Origin: Amphimedon queenslandica
Taxonomy: Eukaryota; Porifera; Demospongiae; Haplosclerida; Niphatidae
NCBI RefSeq assembly: GCF_000090795.2
Contig: NW_003546297.1
Coordinates: 162,707 to 226,706, forward strand
Length of the DNA: 64,000 nucleotides
Reading direction: 5' to 3'
How positions within the stretch are numbered: the first letter of the stretch is position 1; each line of letters starts with the position of its first letter. The notes under the pieces were generated by a model. The model searched no databases. It saw only the letters and a list, made by a program, of their open reading frames with translations, and had not been told where the DNA came from. The position numbers were made by a program, and so were the translations under genes. Shown one piece after another: positions 24,560-36,554 of the stretch.

Positions 24560-25012
24560 TTCTTCTTGTCAACAAAGAGCACACACACATTCAAAATTTG
24601 CAGGATCAAATGTATTCACGCCAGCTCCACCCAAATAACAATCCACAAAACATGAATTAATTTTTAGAACATGCATTTTGATAACATGCAAAACATGAAT
24701 AATGACAACACCAGAAGAATACTCTCATAATCAATTTTGGTGAGATTTGGTCAAAATCTTATATTTTTAGTAACTTTGAAAATTCGTAAAAAAATTAATT
24801 TTCATTGTAATTGACTCAAACTTTCTACACAACATAATTAACATAAAACTTGTATTATGTATTTAAAATGCATTAACACAATATGTGCTATAAATGAACC
24901 AAGCTTTGCAATTGATAAATTATATTAAAAATAAAATTAAATACAAATTGGACTATAATAAATTAAGGACTCGTCTCTATAATGTGTACATGAGTAAATA
25001 CTTTAAGACTGG
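24560..25012. other. Spacer between paralogs 3 and 4 with a decayed satellite-like unit
   Basis: No gene seen. Positions about 24740-24860 (gatttggtcaaaatctt...gaaaattcgtaaaaaaattaattttcat...actcaaactttctacacaacataa) resemble one degenerate unit of the 186-bp repeat at 62810-63610. Confidence 0.5.
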
Positions 25013-26895
25013 ACAAGTGGCGGGTAAGAGCCTGATGCTATAAGACCCGGGGTTATATACACTGGGTTTTCCGTCACTTTATCACTATAAAAATGAAATA
25101 AAAATAGTATAATAAAAATATTAAATGCAATTTAGTATATATTTTTCCTTACCCATCCCAAACGTCAGTCACAGTTGCTGTATTGAGTGTATCTTTATGA
25201 CGCTTGTATCTCTTATATAAAGCAGCTGCTAATATTATAGCAGATACAAGTAGCAATGTAACAATCACTGACAGAACTATTACTAATAAAGAAACATAGT
25301 AATAATGATAATAAATAATGTTTGAACTTACTTAGTATCAAAACAACATTAGCTCCACTTCCATCATCAACGGATCCAATGGTTGTAGGGACACAATAAT
25401 CAAATCCACAGTTTTGACAATGATCTCCTTGCCATCCGTTAAAACACTCACAGAAAGGCAGTGAAGTATCATCATCAATGATACAGGTCCCTCCATTGAG
25501 ACAGGGAGGATCACAAGGATTGAATACTTCTTCACAGTTTGTCCCAGTGTAGCCAGGAGGACAGATACAGGTATAGTCATCTATTGTGTCATTGCATGTC
25601 CCTCCATTGAGACATGGAGCCAACAGATCACAAGGACTGGTTTCATTCTCACAGTCTATCCCAGTGTAGCCAGGAGGACAGATGCACGAGTAGTTTCCAG
25701 CTGGTGACTTAATGCATGTCCCTCCATTCTGACAAGGCGAGTTTTCATCACACTCATTGATTTCCTCTTCACACTTGCTTCCCTCATAGCCAGTCAAACT
25801 GCAGTTACAGTATGTCTCGGTGCCATCGTTCACACACACTCCTCCATTTAAGCAATCGCATTCCTCTGTTTCACAGAATGTCCCGTTGAATCCCTCAGGA
25901 CACACACAAGGCTCTCCCTCAAAGGTGTAGTTGCCTCCATTCAAACAAGGACTCTCTTCACAAGTGCTACCTTGATATCCTCTGGTGCAGTTGCATGTCA
26001 TGTTGCCGTACGAGTCAAATGTACATGTACCATTATTGCTACACTCAAGAGAACACACTCTTATCTCACACTGGGTGAAGGTATAGCCCTCTGGGCAGAC
26101 ACAGGCTGTGCAGTTGCTGTTGGGACTACCACCATTGTCACATTCCAATGAGCAATCTATAGAATGTATTTAGCATTAAATAGTGCAAATATTAGTAGTT
26201 AACGTACTACTTGAGCACTGGTTCCCTTCGTTGCAGTCTTGTGTGCAAACACCATTAGAGTCAAAATAAGGACAGCAGCTTCCTTCGCTGGGACTCTTGC
26301 AGTGACCCCCTCCCCAGCCATGACAGACTACGTTGCATTCTACAGCAACAACAGAGTTGTAAAATCAATGTTGATGATACAGGAAAGTGTTCTCAGTTGA
26401 TTTGTGAACAAGTTAGATGTGCATGATATAAGTGTTACAAGAACTATAGCACTAACCTTGACAGTGTGTTTCTGCATCGTACACTGTACTAGTCGGCTTC
26501 TTCTTCTTTTTCTCTGGACCACTTGACCCAAGACATTTATAGCAATCGTACCTCGTCTGCAAGTCAAAGAGTGAGGTATTGCTGGTTAGTTCTTTAGACT
26601 CCAGGTCCCATCTGCCCGACTCTCTTTCTTTATGGCACTCAAGTTCGAAATGATTAGTAACGTTCTCCCCATTGGTTGAGTTATAAGTGATCAATATTGA
26701 TGCTGATTGATACAGATTGCGCCCTCTTACTGCAAGACATGTGAAATGAGTCCTCTGTATTGTACTAGCATTGATATTCAGCACTCTTTGTATGTCTTCA
26801 CGACTTGGTTGGGCACAGTAGCTCATCATCATTGGCTTTGAAGCGACTAGAGCCATTCCTTGAAGGAATAGCATGAAAAGTAGAGAGAGTTTCAT
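25013..26895 (-). CDS. EGF/NPxY receptor-like protein, paralog 4 of 4 (diverged, canonical EGF repeats)
   Basis: Five exons. Exon 1 (about 26462-26895) starts at MKLSLLFMLF, a signal peptide, and carries a diverged form of the N-terminal domain of the three neighbours: FTCLAV, SASILITY, FELEC, GRWDLES, TRYDCYKC. A Lys run follows. A Cys-rich exon (26210-26342) comes next. One large exon (about 25330-26158) then holds seven or so EGF modules, among them the calcium-binding type INECDENSPCQNGGTC. The membrane helix is VLSVIVTLLLVSAIILAAAL, followed by YKRYKRHK (25152-25280). The tail exon contains VTENPVYITPG, again NPxY. In the other three genes each EGF has its own exon; here they are fused in one, so introns were lost here or gained elsewhere. 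Notch/jagged-like proteins also have such EGFs, but no DSL, LNR or ankyrin part is present. Confidence 0.82.
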
Positions 26896-28366
26896 TATTA
26901 TGATATAACTGAAAATTACCAGAAACTGAAAATAGCTATCAACCAATTTTACCTTGCTTTTATACCCAGAAAAAATTAATTATTGATTCAGCTACTAGTT
27001 ATTAACTAATCAAATATTCATAGATATCAGTCAGTTATTAAATAATTAAAATATTCATAACTTTATAACTATTAATAACTAACTATTAATAAAAACCGGC
27101 TAATTGCTGTGGAATGTTGTTACTACGGAATGCAGAGGTGTGTTATTTTGTGGTTTGCACAGTTATTTTATTTGTCATAGCAACAGCTAGCGGTGTGTGA
27201 GTCCCATTGTACTATGAGTATTTTATCATGATGTCAATTCATGTTTACATTGATGTTGTTTATTTATTTTTATGTGGACGGCCTCTCACTCAGAGGTTTC
27301 ATCTCCTTTGGGAATGATAGTCCACAATATCTTGTCGCATACAAATCGAACACGAGAGACACAACAGATAGATACATGAATCCCAGGTTGCATTAAAGTG
27401 ATACACGAGAAAAGAAGAGCTCGTTCTTCCAAGAGGCAATCAATAGATAAACACACTTACATGTGCCTACATTTGCATGTGATATAAGCGTGTGTGTGTG
27501 TGTGTGTTTATACATACAGCAAACGTGTGGGACTGCTCTCTCTAATCCTCCTTAATCTCATTAGAGGTTTTGCAGCTCATTGGCTGTAATCTAATCGTTT
27601 CCCAGTTCTAACGGCCTCTCCTCATCAGGGCTCTATAGAGCCATATGCCGCTTTGATAATAATTGCTGCCAATCAATTGCTTCTAGGCAGACACTTAGAT
27701 GGTCACGTTCAACGCATTTTTGTGCATTAGTCTAACCATTACAAACTCAATCAGTTACTTGTGTGCACATAGAATACATAGGAATGAGTAATTTGATACA
27801 CCTTGCTTCCCTTTGCTGCTGCAGTTTGCTAGACTGGAGATGCATTAGCTATACATTATGTCATTGTGGCTATATGCAAGTGTAAGTGGTTGTAAACGCT
27901 TACAATAATTCTCAATGAGTTTTCAATTGGAAATTATATTTATAATAATAAAACACTCAATGAAACAAAAGAATGCATGTTAATACTTACAAAAATAATT
28001 TCTAATAATAATAATAATATACTTGTGTTCAACACAGCCATCATCATACTGACGTACACTATAATTATAAAATAATATAACACAGGAAAGATATAAAAAA
28101 AGTTGAGCTGTTGTTAATATTATAAATGAAAGGTAGATATTATACACATATTGATAATAATGTTTGGTGCTATGGGGTTTATCATACAAAACTATTCTTA
28201 AATGAGAGACTTGGGCAGATTGAAGGAAGGTCTTCATATCCAAAGAAAAAAGAAAAAAACAAAAATTCTAAAATATTATATAGTACACGGATCCTAAGTG
28301 ATGTATATTACTTAAGAGTGTAAAAATGAAGATACAGCCGGTGGGGAAGGAGGGGAGATTCTTTAT
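26896..28366. other. Intergenic region without visible genes
   Basis: About 1.47 kb between paralog 4 and Pumilio. It holds a short TG run (27488-27507) and AT-rich sequence, with no open frame similar to known proteins. Positions 26896-27060 probably include the paralog 4 promoter, and the right end the Pumilio 3' UTR. Confidence 0.5.
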
Positions 28367-31300
28367 TTAAAAATATGTCGGAGAGAGGAGTGGACTCCCT
28401 GAGGTGCTGCCTTTTGAGAGTCGCTCAATTTTATTGACAATGTGCTTGGCGTATGTGAATTTCCTGAGTGTGGGGAGGTGGGGGCGAAGGCGGTAGATTA
28501 GCATCTTTCGTTGGCTTGGCTCAGCAATGTCCAACATCTTTTGAACAACGTAGTTAGCAAACTGATCCTTTGTCATTGTCAGTATAGCACTATGTAACAA
28601 AAGAAGAGGATATATGACAAGGATATCACAGTGTATGTTGTAATACTATGGATTACAGCTCATTTATGGTAAGTGCTGATGCATTGGTCTGATACCATCT
28701 GTCAACCAAAGCAGGGTCAGTGTGTCTGTAGTAGTTACTGTTTACAGTCTAGTTAACAACTCAGGGTAGCAAAGCTAGCAGTTGACATAGCACCAAGGCA
28801 CTTGAGAGCTCCCCCTCTTACCCACAACTGCTATGACAACATGGATAAAAACCACACACTTGAGCACCACTCAATAATTAATTATTGTGGTTTAAGATGA
28901 TATAGTAGTAGAGACATCTGGTTTATGTATATGTGTTATGATGCTTAATCTTACCCCTCTGGTGCACTGCAGAGCTCGTCAATTAAACCAGCCCTCTCGT
29001 GTCTTGAGGCATGAACAATGCACTTTTCTACAACATTACTATAAGAGAGAGAAAAGGGAGGAAGAGAGAGAGAGAGACAGTAAGAGGGGAAGAGAGAGGA
29101 ATACAAAGGAAATAGTAACTGATAGTTTTCAAGTGTGAAGTTCTGTTGTGGGATAAGAATGTGTGCTTAAGTGTCAATGTGACTTTTAAAGGTTTCAAGT
29201 GGAATCAACACCAAAGAGATATAGAGTGAATAACTTATTATATGAAATTCCATACATCTCTCATAGCAAAAGCAACACCACCCAACCAAAAAGTGTTAAA
29301 CCACTAAATATTTGTAAACGTATCTATAGCAACCCCCAAGGTGTCGATTTAGCCCCCCCATACCTTGCAAATTTGTGCTGAGAGAGCGAGACAACTCTTC
29401 CACGAATCACTCCAATTATTCTTGACTTCTGCTCTGGTCTGCCTTTCTCTAAAACATGCTGGACCACATAGTTGCCATAATTATCCTATAAAATCCAAAA
29501 CAGGATTCTAAAATTTGCTATAATAGTCAATAACGATAATCTTACAGCAATGAGCTGGTCGGCATGAAGGTGTATTTCTTTTAATAAGAGGTCGGTCTGC
29601 TGGGCTGTGCAATGCTCAAGGATTCGCTGTATCACACGGCAGCCATAAGGATGAGTGGCCATATCGTACACCTGTGCATAGTCAATTAAAAACTTGTAAA
29701 ATAATTATTATTCTTTACATACCTGGCCCTTAAAGGATACAATGATGAAAGTGAGGAGTGGAGGATCAACACACTCTATGCACTTTTGTATGACATGGTT
29801 CCCATTCTGATCTCTTATGCTCTTGAGCACAAAACCGTCCAGCTCATTTATTATTTCAGCCTACACAGCAAATGAGATGTGATAACAAGGTTAGAATGCA
29901 GAGAGGGCTAGTGATAATACCTGCAAGTAAGGAGGAACAGACTCTATGGCTTTCTGTATAACACGACAGCCGTAAGTGTGCAACGAGAGAGAAGGGACAT
30001 GTCCATGGAGTCTATCCACAAGAGTTGCTTTCTGATCGATGGTCCCAAACTCAAAGAACTTCTGGATGACGTAGTTCCCGAATACGTCAGTGATGAGGCT
30101 GTAAGAGGCAGGAAGGATCTCACTAAACACCATGTCTTTGTCTTCATCCGAACACTGCTCGAGTTTTTGCTGAATAAAACGAGAGCCATGCTGGTCTTTG
30201 GCAAAATCAACAACATGTCCTTGAACGTCGGCGAGATCTATTGTAGTTACTCGCCCGTTTCTAAAATCTTCCAAGAGTTGGCAGCGTTTTCCGTCCCCGA
30301 GACTTTTCCTTCTCTGTCCCCCTGGGCCGCCAGCCCCTGCTCTCCTAGGGGGAGAGGAACCAGTGCTGCCTGGCAATGGAGGAGGTGGTGAGTGCTTGCT
30401 GGTCAGATCAAAGGAGCTATAAGAAGGTATGTCCCATGAGAGAGACTGAGGAGGACTGTAGGAGAAGGAGCTCAGGCTAGTCGGAGAGTATTCTTCTGAT
30501 GGATATGTAAAGACATTGTTGTACATCTAAAATGAGGAGAGAGTATAGTATCTAATTCTCATTGGAGACTACAGATAGTGACCACTAAACTAAACAGAAC
30601 ATGCATCAAAGGAGGACGAAGTATATTAAAGTAACTACCAAATACCCAAAAGTGCACATGCACAGTATGGCAATGACCATAATTAGCTGCACACACAAGT
30701 GTCTGCATGTACTCTAGTGTGTTACTCCATAACTGGCCACAATTTGACATTTTGGCACATACAGGGTTGCAGTGGTATTCATCAGTCAATGCACACAAAT
30801 ACTTAGGTACCACTTAATTACTGCATATCAGAAACCATTCAACAATTATAACAGAAGCCTCAGTAATGCACACTGCTTGCATAAACACTGAGTGTACTTA
30901 GAGCATCAAATGAGTTCTTGGGTATGTGGGAGTATACACACAAATACATGTACACGACAAACCGTTGACATTACATATTGTACAATTAATTGGCAGGAAG
31001 GCATAGCTGGAATTTTAATGAAGCGTAGTGACATGTTCGTCTCACAATAGCTACAACCTAAGCTACTACTGCCTGCATTCCTTCTGTGGTAAATTAATTT
31101 AGCTATAATAACATGGTAGAGTAGGCTTATCATGCACTCTGTCTTCTTTCCTTTGGCCTGACATAAAGTCTGTAGAGTGGGCACATTCTAGAGAGATAAA
31201 CTTGATAGCATATACTATCAAGCTGTCCACAGGGGCGTGTTGTAGCAATCTTAAAAGATATACTATCTTACATTACAGAGTGTAATACAATCACACATAT

Positions 31301-31437
31301 TATCTTTACTGCAGTGGCAAGCTCGTTTCTGAGCCCTGCAAGCTACACCCATCACAATAGCGGTGCAACTTCACAAAAGTCTTTTGCCACAAAATACTTA
31401 CATTATGCGAGCCGAGAATGTCCAGTTGTGTGCTCAT
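28367..31437 (-). CDS. Pumilio-family RNA-binding protein (compact)
   Basis: Exons at about 31402-31437, 29922-30528, 29735-29862, 29548-29670, 29381-29487, 28938-29041 and 28367-28589 encode a cytoplasmic repressor that binds UGUA-type sites in 3' UTRs. All eight PUM repeats are present. Their base-contact residues read in order SR..Q (HGSRFIQQ), NY..Q (FGNYVIQK), CR..Q (YGCRVIQK), NH..Q (NGNHVIQK), CR..Q (YGCRVIQR), NY..Q (YGNYVVQH), SN..E (FASNVVEK) and NY..Q (FANYVVQK). This is the same code as human PUM1/2, predicting UGUANAUA. The region before the repeats is only about 120 residues, Ser/Pro-rich, far shorter than the several-hundred-residue N-terminus of vertebrate PUM. A tiny first exon ([12 protein letters not shown]) splices in phase to [10 protein letters not shown]; the second Met is a possible start. 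Confidence 0.92.
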
Positions 31438-31775
31438 CCTGGTTACTAAGCGTTGCTCACAGCGTCTTGTTCACAAACAGAGCGATGACAACTACTGAAA
31501 TGTCGAGGGCCTAGCGGAAGTTGGAGGGAGACAGTAGGTAAAGCAAGGCGCTCAGGCTAGTAACAGCTTGTAGCAGTAGGGACTTACTTTTTTCCTGACA
31601 GAAGAGTGTGAAAGAGTGAGGGCTCTTCTTGTGTAAATGCAAACCAACTATGGACACTTTAGGATCTCGCCCCCACCAGTTTATTTTATAGACACGTTTA
31701 GGGGGTTGTCCCTATTAATTACTTTACAATAATTACATTTTTGCATAATAGAGTGACAAATGTTATAAATTATAA
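31438..31775. other. Spacer between Pumilio start and DNAJC27 3' end
   Basis: No gene seen; likely the Pumilio promoter and DNAJC27 3' UTR. Confidence 0.5.
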
Positions 31776-32968
31776 CTATGAGAGGAGGTCATCCTTTGCC
31801 CTGCTGATCATTTTAAAAGCATCTTCACTCCCTGGGGCAGAGTTCTTATCAGGGTGCAACTGAAAAGCAAGCTGTTTGAATGCCTTTAATACTTCATCCC
31901 TAAAAACAACAAGATGTATAATACAGGAATGAACTAGCAAATATTCAAACATACATAAACATAGCTGCTTCCTTTTCAATATGCACATAAAATTAACATA
32001 TATATCTCTCCTTTCTCTATCTCTTTCTCCTCTAAGCTCTCTTACTTTGAGCAGTGTCTTGACAGTCCTAATATTTGATAATTTGAAGTTGACGATTTTA
32101 TNNNNNNNNNNGAGTCAGAATCCTCTCTCCTCGTCCTATCCTACTAAACAAGTCCTACTCTAACAAATCAACGAAGTACACAATATACTTTGCCATTACT
32201 TCAAACATTTCGATGACATTTTCTCCCGACTTTGCCGAAGCTTCGTAAAAGAGAAACCCTCTGGTTTCTGCATAAAGACGTCCTTCGTTGGGATCCACAG
32301 CACGCTGGGAATCAGACTATAAGAAATGATTTATAAAGACATGAAAGGAATGAAGCATTATGGAAAGAGGAGATAATGCATTACCTTATTACCACAGACT
32401 ATTACTACCATATCTTTGAGATCACTTGATGAGTGTTGTGTCAGCTCTGATACCCAGACATCTAGAGATTCAAAACTCGCTCTATCTCCAATGTCATACA
32501 CTAGCAAGACCCCATCAGTCTCATTGTAAAACTCATTACGGACCTTTTAAAATGATCAATAATGTTTACATGTGTGCATGCAGTTTTGGGGGGCATATTT
32601 CTATTATTTTGTTATCATTCTTCAGTTTATATTTATTATTACTTCGTAAAAGAATGGCTGGCCTCCCATATCAAAAATGTTTATTTTTATAGTCTTATTG
32701 TCAACAGACACACTAGAGGAGGAAGAGAGAGAGATGTACACAGGGTGCTTGTGATGATTACATTTTGACATACGATGTTACTCCAAAATCTATCCCAAGT
32801 GTTGCCATGTACTTTGAAACGAATCTCTTTTCGCAATATCTTTTGATCAAGCAACTCTAAGAATTAAAAATTATTTCCAAGAATTGTTTCTCTTCTTTCT
32901 TTCCTTACCTTTCCAGCTCCAGCGGGACCTAGACTAATCACTTTTATTCTCTTCGCCGAATCCGCCAT
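31776..32968 (-). CDS. DNAJC27: DNAJC27 / RBJ: Ras-like GTPase with C-terminal J domain
   Basis: Exons encode MADSAKRIKVISLG, then the P-loop GPAGAGKS (32900-32950). Next come RYCEKRFVSKYMATLGIDFG, the G3 segment NIFDMGGQPFFYE (about 32650-32700), VRNEFYNETDGVLLVYDIG, the G4 region VCGNKSD, and EASAKSGENVIEMFE. The last exon gives the second half of a J domain, with HPD in AFQLHPDKNSAPGSEDAFKM. Relatives (RJL family) are linked to MEK/ERK signalling in mammals and, by phyletic pattern, to cilia. The middle, joining the GTPase to the J domain, falls around the 10-N gap, so one exon is probably hidden there. The G3 Gln is canonical here, while human DNAJC27 has His (DMAGH). Its start codon is 68 bp from that of WDR35. 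Confidence 0.92.
32102..32111. other. Assembly gap (10 N)
   Basis: Ten N bases, true size unknown. It lies in DNAJC27 between the exon ending VIEMFE and the exon starting RDEVLKAF, where the first half of the J domain is expected. Confidence 0.95.
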
Positions 32969-32979
32969 TTTGTAGCGAG

Positions 32980-32993
32980 GTAACCATAGCAAC
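32980..32993. promoter_or_regulatory. RFX X-box in a bidirectional promoter (DNAJC27 / WDR35)
   Basis: The 14-mer GTAACCATAGCAAC matches the RFX consensus GTNRCC, two-base spacer, RGYAAC at every fixed position. It sits in the 68 bp between the DNAJC27 ATG (12 bp away) and the WDR35 ATG (43 bp away). RFX factors acting through X-boxes control ciliary genes in animals, and WDR35 is an intraflagellar transport gene. Regulation is inferred from position and sequence. Confidence 0.85.
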
Positions 32994-33036
32994 GGGCCTA
33001 GAAGTAGCTAAAGGGTTAATTATTGCAATGGTGACC

Positions 33037-34625
33037 ATGCTCGCCTACTTGAGCAAGAAGGCGAGTTTCTTACTCTTCCCCTCTCTCTCACTCTCTCTTT
33101 TCCTTATTACAGATCAGCATTCCCAATGACACCTTTGTAAGCAGCCTGGCCTGGCATTCAAAGGAGGGATGGCTGGCAGTAGGAGGTAACACTGGCCTGC
33201 TTAGAGTACTGAAACTTGAGCTACAAGCACAAGGTATGCTGGTCCCTTTGCCCTCTCTATCTCCTACTTATCAATAGATAAAGATGCTAAAGTTAAAGGA
33301 TTGGCTGCTCCTAGCACATTGGCAATGAATCAGACCTTAGAAGCACATCATGGTAATAATTAAATAAATGTAAAAATAATGATGAAAAAAACGAAATCGA
33401 TATTATAATTACATCAAGGGACCTCTTTATTACATGTGTACATGTACTTTGTACTATAAAATACTGGAGGGGTGTGGCTTACTTTAATTAAATAATTACA
33501 TGTATGATTAATGTCCCCTCTTTCGCTTAGCTCCAGTGGTGGGTGTAACTTGGAACGATAAAGAAAATAAACTTACTACCTGTGACCAGAACGGGCTCAT
33601 TGTGGTATGGGTACTGTACAAGTGAGTGCCTGTCACATGATGATGATGTCATAGTCATGTGACTATCATTAGGAACTCGTGGGCTCAGGAAATGATTAAT
33701 AACAGGAATAAGAGCCCAGTCTCAATGATACAATGGAACGAAGATGGACAAAAGATATGTATTGTTTATGAAGACGGTAATTTGAAATTATAAAATGTAC
33801 ATGTACATGTATGTGTTTATATAATACTATAATAATAATATGCTAGTTGTATGTACTGTATTGAAGTTACATGTATATTGCAATTCATTTTTATGAATTG
33901 TATGTAACTAGAAGGAAATAACAAGCTATACTCTTTCTCTTTGTTTTGTCAATGGCTATGCATGTAAGTACGTGTTTATGAGTTCTTTCAAACTCATTTT
34001 GTTTGTTATTACGTGTTTTGAATGTTTTCATCCTGTTAATTGATTTAAACTGCATTATGATTTGTCCTCTGATCATGTACAATATAAACACTCCATACAG
34101 TCCGGTAACTGATACAAAGTAATAATTTCACGGTGGTCTGGTAAGACACTTGAGTTACACAGAAATTAGTCGCCTGTATTATTTTCAGCATAGAATAATC
34201 ATAATATCATTATTAATTATTAGAGTGTACTAGTGTAACCTCTTTATTAAGGCCACCATGACACTGCCTTGTCCTTAATATAGAATTGTTGTAAACATGT
34301 CCTTATTATAAAGGTGTCCTTATTGTAAAGGTGTCCTTATTGTAAAGGTGTCCTTATTGTAAAGGTGTCCTTAATACAGAGGTTACATACACTGTATAGT
34401 AATGTGTATCCTTTGTAGGTGCAGTGATAGTGGGATCTGTTGATGGTAACAGGATCTGGGGCAAAGAGCTAAGAGGAGCTACCTTAACACTTACCCAGTG
34501 GTCACCAGACAGTAAAATCCTATTATTTGGTAACAGCCAGGGAGAGATTCTCATTTATGATAGTCATGGGGCATACAATGTAAGTCAATGTACAAATGAA
34601 AAAATATATACACAAATAATCCATT

Positions 34626-34662
<37 letters not shown>

Positions 34663-36146
34663 ACTACTTTGCACTCGTTAGTGGACTCTTAAATTTTATT
34701 TTTATACTAGTCAATTGCTAATTATCCTCTCAATTTAATGAATTCGAGGCTTCTCTGCCTCTCGTCTGCTGCCACCTTACTTTATAAAAGGATATGATTA
34801 CTAATGATTACTCCTTAACTCAATAGTAGCATGCATCATAAGAATACCAATATTAATGATACAAATACTTTGAATTTGTACTGACAAATGCCTCTGTGTG
34901 TGTGTGCTAGCTGATACAGTTGAATGAACACATTAAGTGTGTGAACTCTGATCTCACTAATAGATCATTGGAATGATTTAATACTCTACAGTGTATAAGA
35001 GTATACATGGGGTCTGATATTTCCTGCATACTCATGCTATACTCCATGTTATACTCTACAGTGTATAAGAGTGTGTGTGTACATGGTATGATAGTAGAGT
35101 GTCTGATATTTCCTGCATTTAATCTGTTTCCTTGTTTTTATATTTGGTTCTACATCCCTTCATTTTTTGTTCCCTTTTCTCTCTCATCCTTCCTTCTCTC
35201 TTCCTCCACTCTCTCCCCCTCTCTCTCTCTCTTTTAGAGTAAAATGACTCTACATTGTTTAGCTAACTACACAGGCTCAGTCAAGCTGGTTAGTATCCAA
35301 TGGTACAGTGGCTCCAATGGCTACATCTCTTCCAACGTCCCTTGTCTTGCCGTTGCCTTTGATAACGGCCGAATACAAGTCATGAGACACGAGCTCGACG
35401 AAAGTGAGTCCAATGGTTGTCGGGGTTACAGTTGCCGGGGTAACTGTTTCTTCCCCACAGAGCCGGTGATTATCAATGCCCCTGTAAGCGTGAAGACCAT
35501 CTCTTGGAATTACAATGGGTCTATATTGGCAGTTGCTGGTTCTCAGATGAGGACCGATGATAAGGAGATCAGTATAGCTCAGTTTTACAGTCCTATGGGA
35601 AAGGTATGTGTACATGTACAAGATGTACATGTATACTCTTCACACGCTCTCTTTGTAGTGGACACATTTGTTTAGTGATGTACATGTACCATCTGCAGTT
35701 TCGTGTATTTCTTACTGTATGAAATAACCTTTTGATATAAAGTTACATAATGTGTAACAGAGCAACTCTCTAGTCCATAATGTACTATTATTATTATCAT
35801 TGTTGTTGTTATTATAATATTATTATTATTGCTTATTGTGTCAGTTATTATATGGCAGGAAGTATGAATGAGCCTTGTGTCCCTTCCTTTAGTAAGAGTT
35901 CATGCTATGTTGAATGTTTAAGGATAAAGTACAAATTATCATCAGCTGCTTGTGTGTGGTACTTGTACACTGTTAGACCTAGAGGAGACTTCTGGTCTCC
36001 CATGAAGTCTGATTCCTTTTATAAAGAGTTTATTTTTAGATAATAATTGTTACTGTTCCTATTAGTACTATAATTACTCTTATATTTTAGTTTCTATTAT
36101 CAGGAGTAAATAAATAATTTACTCTTACTATTATTGGTATTATTAC

Positions 36147-36180
<34 letters not shown>

Positions 36181-36520
36181 GTTAATTTTTAGTTACTCTA
36201 TTCATTGCGTATACCTGGTCGTGGGCTCACAGCAGTAGCATGGGAAGGCACTGGATTAAGAATAGCATGTGGTGTTGGACCTTACATATACTTTGCTAAC
36301 ATTCGCTATAATTACAAGGTACATCAGATAGTAGTACTGCTACCATAGTTAATGTCCATATACAATGTTACTACACGTACTTAACATGTATGTACATATA
36401 ACATTATCTTATAGTTATTGTTACTATTAGTACTGTAGTGTTACTATCTGTTAATGAGTGTTGTTTAATGATAGCATGTTATATGTTGTATGTGTGTGTT
36501 TGTGTGTGTGTAGGAGGGAG

Positions 36521-36554
<34 letters not shown>

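Noticed and set aside
25338-25580. Second open frame within the EGF exon of paralog 4
   Set aside because: It is a shifted-frame shadow; the Cys-patterned EGF frame is clearly the real one.
25013-26895. Notch or Delta ligand identity for paralog 4
   Set aside because: EGF repeats alone are not enough; no DSL, LNR or intracellular ankyrin region, and the N-terminal domain and tail tie it to its three neighbours.
26896-28366. tRNA, snRNA or other RNA gene in the longest gene-free stretch
   Set aside because: No cloverleaf, A/B box pair or snRNA-like conserved core was recognised by eye.
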